Assembly: GCA_001599355.1 (NCBI GenBank)
Contig: BCGQ01000003.1
Span: forward strand, 1,180,468-1,244,467
DNA length: 64,000 nt
Direction of reading: 5' to 3'
From: Nakazawaea peltata
Lineage: Eukaryota > Ascomycota > Pichiomycetes > Alaninales > Pachysolenaceae
Shown piece by piece: positions 52,492-64,000 of the stretch. Made by a program: the position numbers and the translations under genes. The notes below the pieces were generated by a model. The model saw nothing but the letters and a program-made list of their open reading frames with translations, did not search any database and was not told the origin of the DNA. Position 1 is the stretch's first letter. Each line of letters begins with the position of its first letter.

Positions 52492-55233
52492 ATGTTGACC
52501 CAAATCCCACCAAAAGATGTCCATCGGATCACCTCCGGTCAAGTCATCATAGACCTCCAAGGTTGTATTAAAGAGCTCATCGAGAACAGTATAGATGCAG
52601 GAGCTTCTAAGATCGATATTGTAGTACGAAATTACGGTACCGAATCTGTAGAAGTCAGTGATGATGGAGATGGGATCTCAGAAGAAGATTACGATACTAT
52701 TTGTTTGAATCATTATACCTCCAAGTTAGATCGTTTCGAAGACCTTCAGAGTGTCGATACTTATGGCTTTAGAGGAGAGCTGATGAGCTCTATTTGCAGT
52801 GTTCTGGAGTCTGTAATCATGGAGACCCGTACGGCTGATCAAAAAATTCCAATTCCAACTCGACTTGAGTACTCAAAAAATGGCACCTTAGTTAAAAAAT
52901 CTCCTCTGTCTGTTCCTCGTAGTTCTAAGGGAACTACCACCATCGTAACTAACCTTTTCCACCATTTACCGGTCCGTAGAACCAATTTCATAAAGAACAA
53001 AAAGAAAGAGTTCGCCAAAGTGATCCAATTAGTTCAACTGTACTGTATAATTACCGATTTAAGAATTATGTGCTATCATATTGTCGATGGAAATGGTTCT
53101 GTTCCATCTTCTGGCTCTTCTTCACTGATTTCATCCCAAAAACCTTCAAGTAAATCCAAAGGTCCCCGGAAACTCGTTGTCCTGTCTAATGGAGGCTCTG
53201 AAATGCTTAAAAAGATAGCTCAAGTGTACAATAATAACCGTCAGTATATTGGAACGTTAAGTCTGATCAAATTAAATGACATAGTCGAAGGAATTTCATT
53301 ATCTGGTTATATATCCAACTGTTCTTTCGGCCAAGGAAGAAGTTCATCAGATCGTCAAGGTGTTTTCATCAATAGTAGACCCGTAAACTTCCCTAAATTC
53401 AACAAATGTGTAAATGAGATTTATAAGAATTTCAATCATTTGGAAATACCTAGTTTTTATATAAATTTGCTTGTTGAAAAAGATATGATCGATGTGAATG
53501 TGACTCCTGATAAGATGACTGTCATGTTGGCTCGTGAATCTGAGTTTTTGGAGCTGTTGAAGTTGAAATTAGTAGATTATTTCAACGGTCAAGAGCATCT
53601 TTTGCCTTTAAATGTAAAGAAAGAGGGATTCACAATGATCCAGGATAAAGAGGATATTTCAACAGATGATCTGATCCCTGAGAATGATAGTTCAAAGATG
53701 GTGGAAGTGAGTCTAGACGATATAAATGTTAGTTCCGATCTGATACGATCAGATTCTCTGTGTATTTTTGTTTCTGAGCCAGCGTCTTCTGAAGAAAGTG
53801 AAGATGACAGTAAAGATGAAATGGATGTCCACGTGAGAAAACCTTTAAAACCACTGAATGTTCCAAATCTGCTGCAGAATCTTAGAGAATCAATAAAGAG
53901 ACGATCTGAAACTAGAGGACAACCTGAAATTTTTATGAAAATTGGAGGAAAGAGTTTTGTTGAAAGTATGAATAGACTGAGGGGGGTAAGAAATGACGTA
54001 GATGTAGATAGTGAAGATGAAGAAGACGATAATGATGAAGGTGATGATGATGAGAATAGTGACAGAGAACAAGATGTTGTACAGGATATGGCATCTGAGA
54101 GGGACGATGCAAATGAAGATATAGAGATGGATATCGATAAATTTGTTTCTACGCCTTCCCCATCTCCTAACGAAGATTCAGCGGGCGATGACGAGGATGA
54201 AGTTGATGAAAAGCACGACCAATTCAATGCAGATAATTCTCCTCATCAAGAAGATCCCTCTAGTCCTTGTTGTTCTCATGACAATAAAGAAACACCCCCC
54301 TCTGAGATCAATGATCCTGATATTTCAATCACTCATTCTGAGATCAAACTTCCTAGACCTTCGAATCTTCAAAACAAAGACACTAAAATTGATTTCGATC
54401 TTGATCTGATACTTAATTCTTCAGTACTTAGCAAGTGTCATTCCACATCTTCAGATCACCCTAAACTGAAGGAAGAATCTACAGGAACCCCCTCAGAGAC
54501 TTCATCCTCCTCGAAAATAGCATTCCAAAAATCCAATTTCCTCAAACTTCGAATCATCGGACAATTCAATCTCGGATTCATTATCGCATCTCTTCATGAT
54601 CCCTCTACTTCTACTCTCAATCTCTTTATTATTGATCAACATGCCTCGGATGAGAAGTACAACTTCGAAACTCTCTATAAAGAAACCAATATCCTGCTGC
54701 AGAAATTGATCACCCCAATGGATTTGCAATTAACCCCGTTGGACGAATTAGTAGTCCTCGATAACCTTCCAGTATTTGAAAGAAATGGGTTCCTTATCGA
54801 TAAAGACACCTTACAGTTAAAACTGATCCCGATCTCGAAACAAACGGTTTTCAACAAAAGTGATCTCGAAGAATTAATTCATTTAATTAAAGAAGGAACT
54901 ACATACAATCCTAGACCATCTAAAGTATATAAAATGCTTCTGTCAAGAGCATGTCGTATGTCCACGATGATCGGTGACCATTTATCCAGATGGAAAATGG
55001 AAAATATTGTAAGGAACTTAGGAGGAATTGATAAGCCATGGAATTGTCCCCATGGAAGACCTACAATGAGACATTTGATAGATGTATCTTCGTCGAATTC
55101 TTCTATAAAAGATCAAGAACCTTTCTCTGCTTCTGGTCCCTCACTTTCCACCTCAACACCTTCCATTTTGTCTTTTGACTCAGACCTCAAACTTTACTCC
55201 CAGATTCCAACCCCCTCCAAATCAACTTTATAA
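52492..55233 (+). CDS. PMS1: DNA mismatch repair MutL homologue Pms1
   Basis: 913 residues, ATG at 52492. N-terminal GHKL ATPase: KELIENSIDAG (27-37), DDGDGIS, YGFRGE and the segment RSSSDRQGVFINSRPV. A long acidic linker (about 400-665) follows. The C-terminal domain has the MutL endonuclease motif DQHASDE (715-721), SRACRMS (818-824) and PWNCPHGRPTMRHL. Codons 97, 105 and 817 are CTG in places where MutL proteins have Ala (GFRGEA, CxxA, FASRACR). Pms1 pairs with Mlh1 and nicks DNA in mismatch repair in the nucleus. Its last 40 bases overlap the end of the AIF-like gene on the other strand. Confidence 0.95.
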   Translation: MLTQIPPKDVHRITSGQVIIDLQGCIKELIENSIDAGASKIDIVVRNYGTESVEVSDDGDGISEEDYDTICLNHYTSKLDRFEDLQSVDTYGFRGELMSSICSVLESVIMETRTADQKIPIPTRLEYSKNGTLVKKSPLSVPRSSKGTTTIVTNLFHHLPVRRTNFIKNKKKEFAKVIQLVQLYCIITDLRIMCYHIVDGNGSVPSSGSSSLISSQKPSSKSKGPRKLVVLSNGGSEMLKKIAQVYNNNRQYIGTLSLIKLNDIVEGISLSGYISNCSFGQGRSSSDRQGVFINSRPVNFPKFNKCVNEIYKNFNHLEIPSFYINLLVEKDMIDVNVTPDKMTVMLARESEFLELLKLKLVDYFNGQEHLLPLNVKKEGFTMIQDKEDISTDDLIPENDSSKMVEVSLDDINVSSDLIRSDSLCIFVSEPASSEESEDDSKDEMDVHVRKPLKPLNVPNLLQNLRESIKRRSETRGQPEIFMKIGGKSFVESMNRLRGVRNDVDVDSEDEEDDNDEGDDDENSDREQDVVQDMASERDDANEDIEMDIDKFVSTPSPSPNEDSAGDDEDEVDEKHDQFNADNSPHQEDPSSPCCSHDNKETPPSEINDPDISITHSEIKLPRPSNLQNKDTKIDFDLDLILNSSVLSKCHSTSSDHPKLKEESTGTPSETSSSSKIAFQKSNFLKLRIIGQFNLGFIIASLHDPSTSTLNLFIIDQHASDEKYNFETLYKETNILLQKLITPMDLQLTPLDELVVLDNLPVFERNGFLIDKDTLQLKLIPISKQTVFNKSDLEELIHLIKEGTTYNPRPSKVYKMLLSRACRMSTMIGDHLSRWKMENIVRNLGGIDKPWNCPHGRPTMRHLIDVSSSNSSIKDQEPFSASGPSLSTSTPSILSFDSDLKLYSQIPTPSKSTL

Positions 55234-56537
55234 TGTCTTTTAACAAAACTATTACAGAAATCAGAATATAAACGTAACAGAACTTCTCCATTCTCCTCTG
55301 TTTTACCATCAGCAGTAGTCACAGCATAATCTGGTCCAATAATCAACCATAATGATTTACCCCATGGCTCGAATTTCTTGTCGTTGGGCAATGACACAAA
55401 CAGCAGAGTCTCATTCAGTTCACTTTCTTTCTTTCCTTCAATTTCAGCCATGATATCCTCGTCTGTCAGTCTCTTGATCTCTATTTCTGGGGACAGCTTC
55501 AAAGCCAGTAATACATGTTTGTTAATCATATTGACCAGTACTAAATTGGCCATTCTAAAGGCACCACCCAGGGCTCTGATAAGAGGTAATTTCAGCAAAT
55601 CTCCAATGGCGTAGAAGTGCTCATATTTTGGAGTAGTCTCCAAGTCTTCTTGGTACTTAGTACAGACTTGCATCTTGTTGTTAACGTAAACTTCTAAAGT
55701 ATTTGGGTCTACACAGTCTACGAAATCAGGAGATTTAGATAACAGCTCCGAGTTGTTGTGTTTTGACCCACACCAAAGCACTAAATCCAGCTCTACAAAT
55801 TCACCGGTCGAAGTAGTATAACCATTGCTGGTTTCTTGAGCCAAACGGGTGTTCAACAACAAATTACAGTTCATGGCACGTAAACGCAGAGCTACCTTAT
55901 CCTTGAACTCTACTGGTAAGTCTTCTGGAGGTAAGTCAGAGTAAGGATGGATCAAAGTCATCTCCTTGGATGGATAAAGATGACACAACTCCAGAACAGT
56001 CTCAATACCAACAGCACCTCCACCTACAACGGTAATTTTCTTCAGCAGTTTAATCAGATCCTCACTTTTCTTCATCTCTTCCAAATAAGATTCCTTTGTA
56101 TATCCCTTTGGATCGAATGGCCATGATCTGGATCTTCCACAGGCAAAGATACAGTAGTCGAAATCTACGGCGATTTCTTCACCGGATTTTTCGCCAACCA
56201 TCTCCAAAATAGCACGATTTGGGGTCTCAAACCTATCTACCTTAGCATGTTTGAACTTCACATTGAAGAACTTATTGCTGTCATCATCAAATGGCAACAT
56301 CATCTGATCCAATGAAGCGTAGGTGGTTTTGGCAAATTCGGAGTCAATAACAGCCTTTGGAATCAGTAAAATATTGATGAATCCCAGTCTAGGGTCACAG
56401 ACAACCAACTCGAATTTAACATCAATACTGGACAGAGCTTTCTGTTTAGCAAGACGTCTAAACTGAGCCACAGCTGAGTTCAAAAACGATTTTCCCCCAA
56501 AAGAAGCACCGCAAACTAATACTTTAATGACAGACAT
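55194..56537 (-). CDS. AIF1: AIF/FSP1-family NAD(P)H oxidoreductase
   Basis: 447 residues, ATG at 56537. Two Rossmann motifs: VLVCGASFGG at about 7-16 (FAD) and ITVVGGGAVGIE near 168-179 (NAD(P)H), plus the FAIGDLLKLPLIRALGGA segment that closes the FAD site. It has no mitochondrial presequence, as in AMID/FSP1-type members of the AIF family; the nearest S. cerevisiae protein is Aif1 (YNR074C). Such enzymes reduce quinones or pass electrons from NAD(P)H. A direct role in cell death cannot be claimed from sequence. Its 3' end lies within the PMS1 coding sequence on the opposite strand. Confidence 0.82.
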   Translation of the reverse strand: MSVIKVLVCGASFGGKSFLNSAVAQFRRLAKQKALSSIDVKFELVVCDPRLGFINILLIPKAVIDSEFAKTTYASLDQMMLPFDDDSNKFFNVKFKHAKVDRFETPNRAILEMVGEKSGEEIAVDFDYCIFACGRSRSWPFDPKGYTKESYLEEMKKSEDLIKLLKKITVVGGGAVGIETVLELCHLYPSKEMTLIHPYSDLPPEDLPVEFKDKVALRLRAMNCNLLLNTRLAQETSNGYTTSTGEFVELDLVLWCGSKHNNSELLSKSPDFVDCVDPNTLEVYVNNKMQVCTKYQEDLETTPKYEHFYAIGDLLKLPLIRALGGAFRMANLVLVNMINKHVLLALKLSPEIEIKRLTDEDIMAEIEGKKESELNETLLFVSLPNDKKFEPWGKSLWLIIGPDYAVTTADGKTEENGEVLLRLYSDFCNSFVKRHYKVDLEGVGIWE

Positions 56538-57619
56538 TGAGTATATAAATAAAACTTCCGAATATTATATAATGCTGATCTTGTTGTAACAGATCTAGCA
56601 ACCTTTAACTTATCTTAAATCTAATTATCCAAGCCAGATCTCATCTCTTCCTCGAGACCCCATCCATTTTATATCGTTTCGATAATTTTTCAAGCTCCTC
56701 GAGGAATTTCCTATTTGGGGGTCATCGCGGTTAAAAATAGTATGATGATGATCTTTTAGATTAGCTCGGTGTTTGACCTAGTGCGGCACCGAGGGGATAT
56801 CGGAATATAGCGATTACAAGGTGTGGAGGTCCTAAAGGTTTGAGAAGAGGAATCAGATCCCGCATTATCACCAATGTAGATATCGGAAGGAAATGAACTC
56901 CAGGGTGACACGGCTTTCAGCTTTAGACCGATGCGAGCGAGAGGGCTTTGCATAAATTTGTAATTTGCTCTGCTTCATTTTACTATTAGTACTTTCATAC
57001 TTAGCTCAGCGCCGTTTACAGTTAGTATTTTGATAGTTTGCTCAATTATATCCACTTTTAATACTTTGAACTTTTCCTATCCGTTATATTGTTGCCTTAA
57101 GCCGAAATTTTTCAAAATCTTATGAAAAACAAGAGGGGTATGGGGTGTCGTATGGGGTGTCGGAATCTATCATTTTTTTGCCTCGTGCTGAGGGGGGTTA
57201 GATGACAAACGCATGATATGGCGGCGACCAGGTGTGACGAATCAATTGCTAGATAACGGTTGTTAAGGTGCAATCATGAGAGGGACGCATGATAAGATAG
57301 CAGCAAAGATACACACACAATACTAATTCCGATCTAACTTCAGACTAAGACTTTGAACATGACCTCAAAAATTCATTTTAGTAGTCTACTATCTGCATAA
57401 TTATATCTCTACATTCGTTGAATATTATAATATCCCTTTATTTCACATACTCTATAAACACATGTGAAACCCTAAACCTTAAGTAAAACTAACTAAAATA
57501 AAAGTAAAAAAATGACTTATTTTGAAATTGAAGGTAGTCAATTGTCTGCACTACCTTCCAATTAAGAATTGAAACCCATTGTAGATGTAATAAACATCAT
57601 TTTGAGATTTTAAACTCAA
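56538..57619. other. 1.1 kb region without recognised gene
   Basis: 1082 bases between the AIF-like ATG and the stop of the small mitochondrial gene. It contains G/C-mixed sequence of non-AT-rich character at 56750-56960 (including a 65-codon ATG frame on the minus strand) that stands out from the surrounding AT-rich flanks. A TTAGCTCGGTG at 56761 resembles a tRNA A box, but no matching B box or cloverleaf was found. It could hold a non-coding RNA; unproven. Confidence 0.45.
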
Positions 57620-57895
57620 TTAATCCTTGTACTCAATAGCTCTGGCGATTTTCTTGAATTTGTTATCAAAAGAGTAATAATCATCCTTGATCTCGACCTG
57701 TGCCACTGGCTTCTTGTTCAACAATAATTGAGTCTTATATTTGTTGAACAATGGGTCTCTTTGAGAAGTTCTCAATCTGTATTGAGCAAAAGATTTGAAG
57801 GTCAGCTGAGATGGCTGCAAAATTGCCTTCTGGGAGTTTTGGTTGATCAGTGCCACTGTGCTGGAGCTGAATGATCTTCTAATGACGAAACTCAT
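57620..57895 (-). CDS. Small protein with mitochondrial presequence, function unknown
   Basis: 91 residues, ATG at 57895. The N-terminus MSFVIRRSFSSSTVAL is a textbook mitochondrial targeting sequence (Arg/Ser, no acids). The mature part is basic and soluble with FAQYRLRTSQRDPLFNKYKTQ and the C-terminal YYSFDNKFKKIARAIE. No membrane segment. It might be a mitoribosomal or respiratory-complex subunit, but I do not recognise it. Codon use (GCC, TTG, ATC, AAG) is of the well-expressed type, which supports a real gene. Confidence 0.7.
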   Translation of the reverse strand: MSFVIRRSFSSSTVALINQNSQKAILQPSQLTFKSFAQYRLRTSQRDPLFNKYKTQLLLNKKPVAQVEIKDDYYSFDNKFKKIARAIEYKD

Positions 57896-59062
57896 GGTAT
57901 TAAACTTGAATTGATGTTGAAGTATTACTATCGAAAACTACGATATGGTATTATAATTCCTTTGACTTGCCAGATGCAGGTTTTGGAGACGCGGCCCTGT
58001 CCAGGTTTATATATCTCTTCCCCCTTCAAACATGCCTAGCCTAAAAAAAAAAGCATGAGATTTTTTCTTCCTCACCGTTTAGATAAGAAAAAAAATGTCG
58101 TAGATCCTAAAAGTTACGAGATTCTGCAAAAAGTGATCACACAAAAATGAAAATTTTCCAAACGCAGCCAAAAAATAGGGGCGAATATCAGCTCATATCG
58201 GTTTTAGTAGCGCAGTCTTACGTAATGTAGGGGAGGTCCGCGGAAGGAAAGAGGCAGAGAGCAGAGGTTTTTGTATGCACAGTAGACACAAAACCGGTAG
58301 AAAGATGGCACGGAGCCACATATTAGGGGAGTTGCTATTATATGGCTTTGTTAATAAATGGCTTTAAATTTATTAGGGAGTGTTGAAATAGGGAGGAGAA
58401 GTGAGAAATCAGGAGATATCAGCAGTCACGAACGAGCAACCACCGATCGCTATCGATGACTCCCGGTCCTCATCAGCAACCACAGAAACCACATGAATCA
58501 TCAATAATCACACTTCCCTCAATTATTTCAATCACTCCCCTCCCGTTTTCTAACCCCCTTCGTAACTAGTCTCTTTAACGTACCTTACTAAAAATTTTTC
58601 CTATTATTCTTATCTCAGCAATCTAAACTTTAACCTTTTACCTACACAATTCCTCATCTGATGCACCCAAACGTGTCCCCTGCCTGCCTTATAGTCTCTA
58701 TCCACCAAATCAGATTTGATTGCATCCCTTTACAAAGCTTAAGAAAATGGTCATGCTTTTTTTCAGACCCTGTTTTTCCTCCGTTTCGGAGAAAACATTA
58801 CAGAAAATTTCTCCAGCCCTTCTCCGTTTCGGAGAAAATCTTACACCCAAGATCTAAAACTACAACTAACATATGCATTATTAAATATTTTACATACAGG
58901 TCAATACGGTAGCTAACCACTCACAATTTCTTGTCGTAATCAGCTCATCTAGATAAGCCTAAAACTCCCCCATTTCCTATCTGCTCCGATCCGATCTCTG
59001 GTCACGTCTCAAATTTCTATAAAAATTGTCATTGGTGATGCCATTCTTTGACAGCCCTATTT
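57896..59062. other. Intergenic: small mitochondrial gene promoter and SKY1 3' flank
   Basis: 1167 bases. It has A-rich runs near 58041-58094, no clear TATA box and two copies of a CTCCGTTTCGGAGAAAA element. An 83-codon reading frame (58661-58912) covers the elements but has no protein-like features. Confidence 0.5.
58779..58838. repeat. Two CTCCGTTTCGGAGAAAA elements
   Basis: CTCCGTTTCGGAGAAAA at 58779-58795 and TCTCCGTTTCGGAGAAAA at 58821-58838. Each has an inverted repeat (T)CTCCG-TTT-CGGAG(A). A third near-copy lies in the REV7-PMS1 promoter at 52291. Confidence 0.7.
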
Positions 59063-61848
<2,786 letters not shown>

Positions 61849-63933
61849 TTACTCCATCTTAGAATCACCATCCAGGTCCTTCTTCTCTCTAGCAGCTCTC
61901 TCAGCAGCCATCTTCTCGGCCAATTGTTGGGCCAGCTTAGACTCTTGCTTAGATCTCAACAGTTGCTTCTTCTCCTCCTCGGCAGCCAAGTAACGACCTC
62001 TAATGATGTTACCGGTAGACAGTAACTCCTCGTATTTGGCGATATATTTGGCTTTGGTGGAATCGTAACCATCATCGTACAACCATTCCTCGGTCTTCAG
62101 CAACAAAGCGGTCAACTTCTCCTTCTCTTCATCAGAAGCAAATGGCAGATATTGATCATCCAATTTACCTCTCAATTCATAGATGTACTCCTCCAAAGCG
62201 TTCTTACGGTCTTCGGTGTCGGCGACCAACTTGTCTTGCATGGTCATGGAGTTCTCCAATTCGGTGAAAGCGGCCAATTTGTCGGCTGGCAAGGAATAAG
62301 AGTCGACTTCGATGGTCAAATCGTTCTTCTTGACCAATTTCTTGACAATCTTGTATTCTGGTTCTTCTTCTTCCTCTTCTTCAGCATCTTCACCTTCCTT
62401 TGGTTCCTTTGGTTCCTTCTCAACAAGTTCCTTGAACTCCTTCTCTTCAACAGTGTACAGTTCTTCAATAGTGTAGAATCCACTTGGGTCGTTTCTCAAC
62501 TTCAACTTAACAGCAATAGAAGATTCACCCTCGTTCAATTCAACACCCTTCAAACTCCATTTAGCAATCTTAGTTGGAGTTCCGGCTGGCAATTCCTTCT
62601 CGTTAGAATATCTCAGCTCGACTTCAAAGTCCTTAGATCTGTACAAGGTGATGATCTTGGTGCTTGGGAAGAATCCACCACGTGGGAAGACCTCCAAATG
62701 GTCGGTGTCTTCATCCTCCTTGTCCCAGTAGTAAGAGACAGAGTATGGGTTGACATCCTCGAACTTGAATGGTCTAACTCTAAGAGTTGGAGAGTGGATG
62801 GCACAAATGAAAGCAGCACCCTTGGCAATGGCCTCGTCTTGGTTCAAAGTGAAAGACAATGGCTTACCAACAACCTCGGCCAACTTAGCCTTGACGGATG
62901 GGACTCTGGTACAACCACCAATGACTTCGACAAAGTCAAGTTCTTCCTTAGTGACACCGGCCATCTCCAACAGTTGTTCGATTGGCTTGTGTAATCTGTC
63001 CAACAATGGTTGAACAAACTCTTCCAATTCCTCACGGGTCAATTGAGAGGAGACATCGACATCGTTCATGACAGACTCAACGTTGAATGGAGCTTGAGCA
63101 TTGGCAGACAAAACCTTCTTCAACTTCTCAGCAGCGGTAAGAACTCTCAGGTACAGCTTTGGGTTCTCTCTGATGTTGATCTTGTACTTACCGATGAACT
63201 CATCGGCAAAGTGCTCGGCAATGGCTCTGTCAAAGTCTCTACCACCGAAATGTTTGTCGGAAGCAGCACCCAAAACCTTCAATTCACCCTTCTTGACAGC
63301 AGCAATGGCAACAGAGTAAGAAGAATGACCAATGTCAACGAAAGCAATCTTTCTCGGTTCATCCTCTGGCAAATCGGTCTTGAAAACACCGTAAGAAACA
63401 GCCAGCAGAGTGACCTCGTTGACGATTCTGACCGGGTTCAAGCCGGCAATTCTAGCAGCATCGGCAGCGGCTCTTCTTTGTGGCTCGGTGTACCAAACTG
63501 GGACAGCAAGACAAATATCGGTGATATTACCCTTGGTCTCATGAGCAGCAATTTGCTTAATCTTGTTCAAGTACATGGCGGTCAATTGAACAGAAGAGAA
63601 CTCCTCTTGCTTACCGGCAAAACGCACCTTGGAACCAACTTGGCCATCGGAATCGACCAAAGCCAGGGTGAAATACTTGTTCTCGGTCTCGAAATCAGGG
63701 TGGTCTGGACCCATACCCAAAACTCTCTTCAAGTTCTCAACAGTGTTCTTCAAGTTGGAGGTCTGTTGGTTCTTACCGCTCTCTCCGATGAAACGGTTCT
63801 TCATACCGAACCCAACGACAGAAGGGGTGGAACGGTTGGAAACTTCGTTGACGACAACGTCGATACCTCTGTTTCTGGCAACAGCAACGACGGTGTTGTT
63901 GTTACCTAAATCTACACCAAATGGGACACTCAT
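61849..63933 (-). CDS. SSE1: Hsp110 nucleotide exchange factor Sse1
   Basis: 694 residues, ATG at 63933. An Hsp70-like ATPase domain ([67 protein letters not shown]) is followed by a beta domain with an acidic loop (about 510-525) and a helical lid. The altered phosphate loop ([10 protein letters not shown]) and [10 protein letters not shown] are Hsp110 markers. Codons 176 and 177 are both CTG where Hsp110/Hsp70 proteins have Ala-Ala (VTAAGVSYG). Sse1 is the main nucleotide exchange factor for cytosolic Hsp70 and a holdase. Codon bias is strong, as in abundant proteins; this explains the long antisense open frames. The promoter is cut by the right edge. Confidence 0.96.
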   Translation of the reverse strand: MSVPFGVDLGNNNTVVAVARNRGIDVVVNEVSNRSTPSVVGFGMKNRFIGESGKNQQTSNLKNTVENLKRVLGMGPDHPDFETENKYFTLALVDSDGQVGSKVRFAGKQEEFSSVQLTAMYLNKIKQIAAHETKGNITDICLAVPVWYTEPQRRAAADAARIAGLNPVRIVNEVTLLAVSYGVFKTDLPEDEPRKIAFVDIGHSSYSVAIAAVKKGELKVLGAASDKHFGGRDFDRAIAEHFADEFIGKYKINIRENPKLYLRVLTAAEKLKKVLSANAQAPFNVESVMNDVDVSSQLTREELEEFVQPLLDRLHKPIEQLLEMAGVTKEELDFVEVIGGCTRVPSVKAKLAEVVGKPLSFTLNQDEAIAKGAAFICAIHSPTLRVRPFKFEDVNPYSVSYYWDKEDEDTDHLEVFPRGGFFPSTKIITLYRSKDFEVELRYSNEKELPAGTPTKIAKWSLKGVELNEGESSIAVKLKLRNDPSGFYTIEELYTVEEKEFKELVEKEPKEPKEGEDAEEEEEEEPEYKIVKKLVKKNDLTIEVDSYSLPADKLAAFTELENSMTMQDKLVADTEDRKNALEEYIYELRGKLDDQYLPFASDEEKEKLTALLLKTEEWLYDDGYDSTKAKYIAKYEELLSTGNIIRGRYLAAEEEKKQLLRSKQESKLAQQLAEKMAAERAAREKKDLDGDSKME

Positions 63934-64000
63934 CTTCTTTGTATATGTCTATAAGTTTAAAGGCTTATTTGATCCCAACTTGCTTTAAATAACCGCCCTT
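63934..64000 (-). promoter_or_regulatory. SSE1: Start of SSE1 promoter (cut by window edge)
   Basis: 67 bases upstream of the ATG, AT-rich. No complete heat-shock element is visible in this short piece. Confidence 0.5.

Noticed and set aside
56756-56830. Possible tRNA at TTAGCTCGGTG
   Set aside because: No B box (GGTTCRANTCC) at the right distance and no cloverleaf could be drawn.
58661-58912. 83-codon frame beyond SKY1
   Set aside because: Mostly covers the CTCCGTTTCGGAGAAAA elements; composition not protein-like.
62152-63909. Two long + strand frames (280 and 299 codons) opposite SSE1
   Set aside because: Strong codon bias of SSE1 leaves the opposite strand free of stops. The translated products show no domain and are Val/Leu/Gln-rich noise.

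Overview
The window is a compact, almost intron-free chromosomal segment of a budding yeast (Saccharomycotina). It holds 27 protein genes, one of them cut by the left edge. I found no rRNA, tRNA, CRISPR or convincing mobile element.

The main result is that the segment appears to read the codon CTG as alanine, not leucine. In at least ten unrelated conserved genes, in-frame CTG falls where the family has a near-invariant Ala: Hsp110 (VTAAGVSYG), the UbiB kinase (PIAAASIAQVH), PMS1 (GFRGEALSS and FASRACR), PRP6 (APxxYVAG), RRB1 (VLEAD), multicopper oxidase (EAGLAM), the Hsp30 opsin-like protein (YARY), a UIM of UFO1, acid phosphatase (WLASQG) and eIF3f. This places the organism in the CUG-Ala yeasts (Pachysolen, Nakazawaea, Peterozyma). 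It also means standard-code translations of every gene here contain false leucines. An intact NDUFA6-type complex I subunit and an eIF3f gene, both missing from Saccharomyces cerevisiae, agree with a lineage outside the Saccharomycetaceae.

Layout, left to right. 0-6.7 kb: F-box gene fragment, membrane-anchored multicopper oxidase, and a GPI-type acid phosphatase behind a 1.25 kb promoter with Pho4-like sites. 6.7-16.3 kb: eIF3f, an IFH1-like ribosomal-protein-gene coactivator, UTP13, and the mitochondrial kinase-like MCP2/CQD2. 16.5-22.6 kb: TANGO2 family, MATE transporter, Hsp30-like membrane protein, TIP1/TIR-type wall mannoprotein. 23-33 kb: an unrecognised one-TM protein, GID8, PRP6, RRB1, PQ-loop protein, tRNA m3C methyltransferase, ATG5. 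33-41 kb: two adjacent zinc-cluster regulators that look like tandem paralogues, then NDUFA6. 41-50 kb: RIC1, UFO1 and a probable mitochondrial RNase III-like protein. 50-64 kb: SAL1, REV7, PMS1, an AIF/FSP1-like oxidoreductase, a small mitochondrial protein, SKY1 and SSE1.

Shared themes: UTP13, RRB1, TRM140 and IFH1 all carry PAC (GATGAG) plus RRPE (AAAAATTTT-type) promoter motifs, suggesting one ribosome-biogenesis regulon. REV7 and PMS1, both DNA-repair genes, share one promoter with an MCB box (ACGCGT). Convergent neighbours are very tightly packed (PMS1/AIF overlap by 40 nt, GID8/orphan by 17 nt, SAL1/REV7 4 nt apart). By contrast, promoters of regulators (IFH1, both zinc-cluster genes, RIC1) are long, purine-rich on the + strand and full of short tandem repeats.
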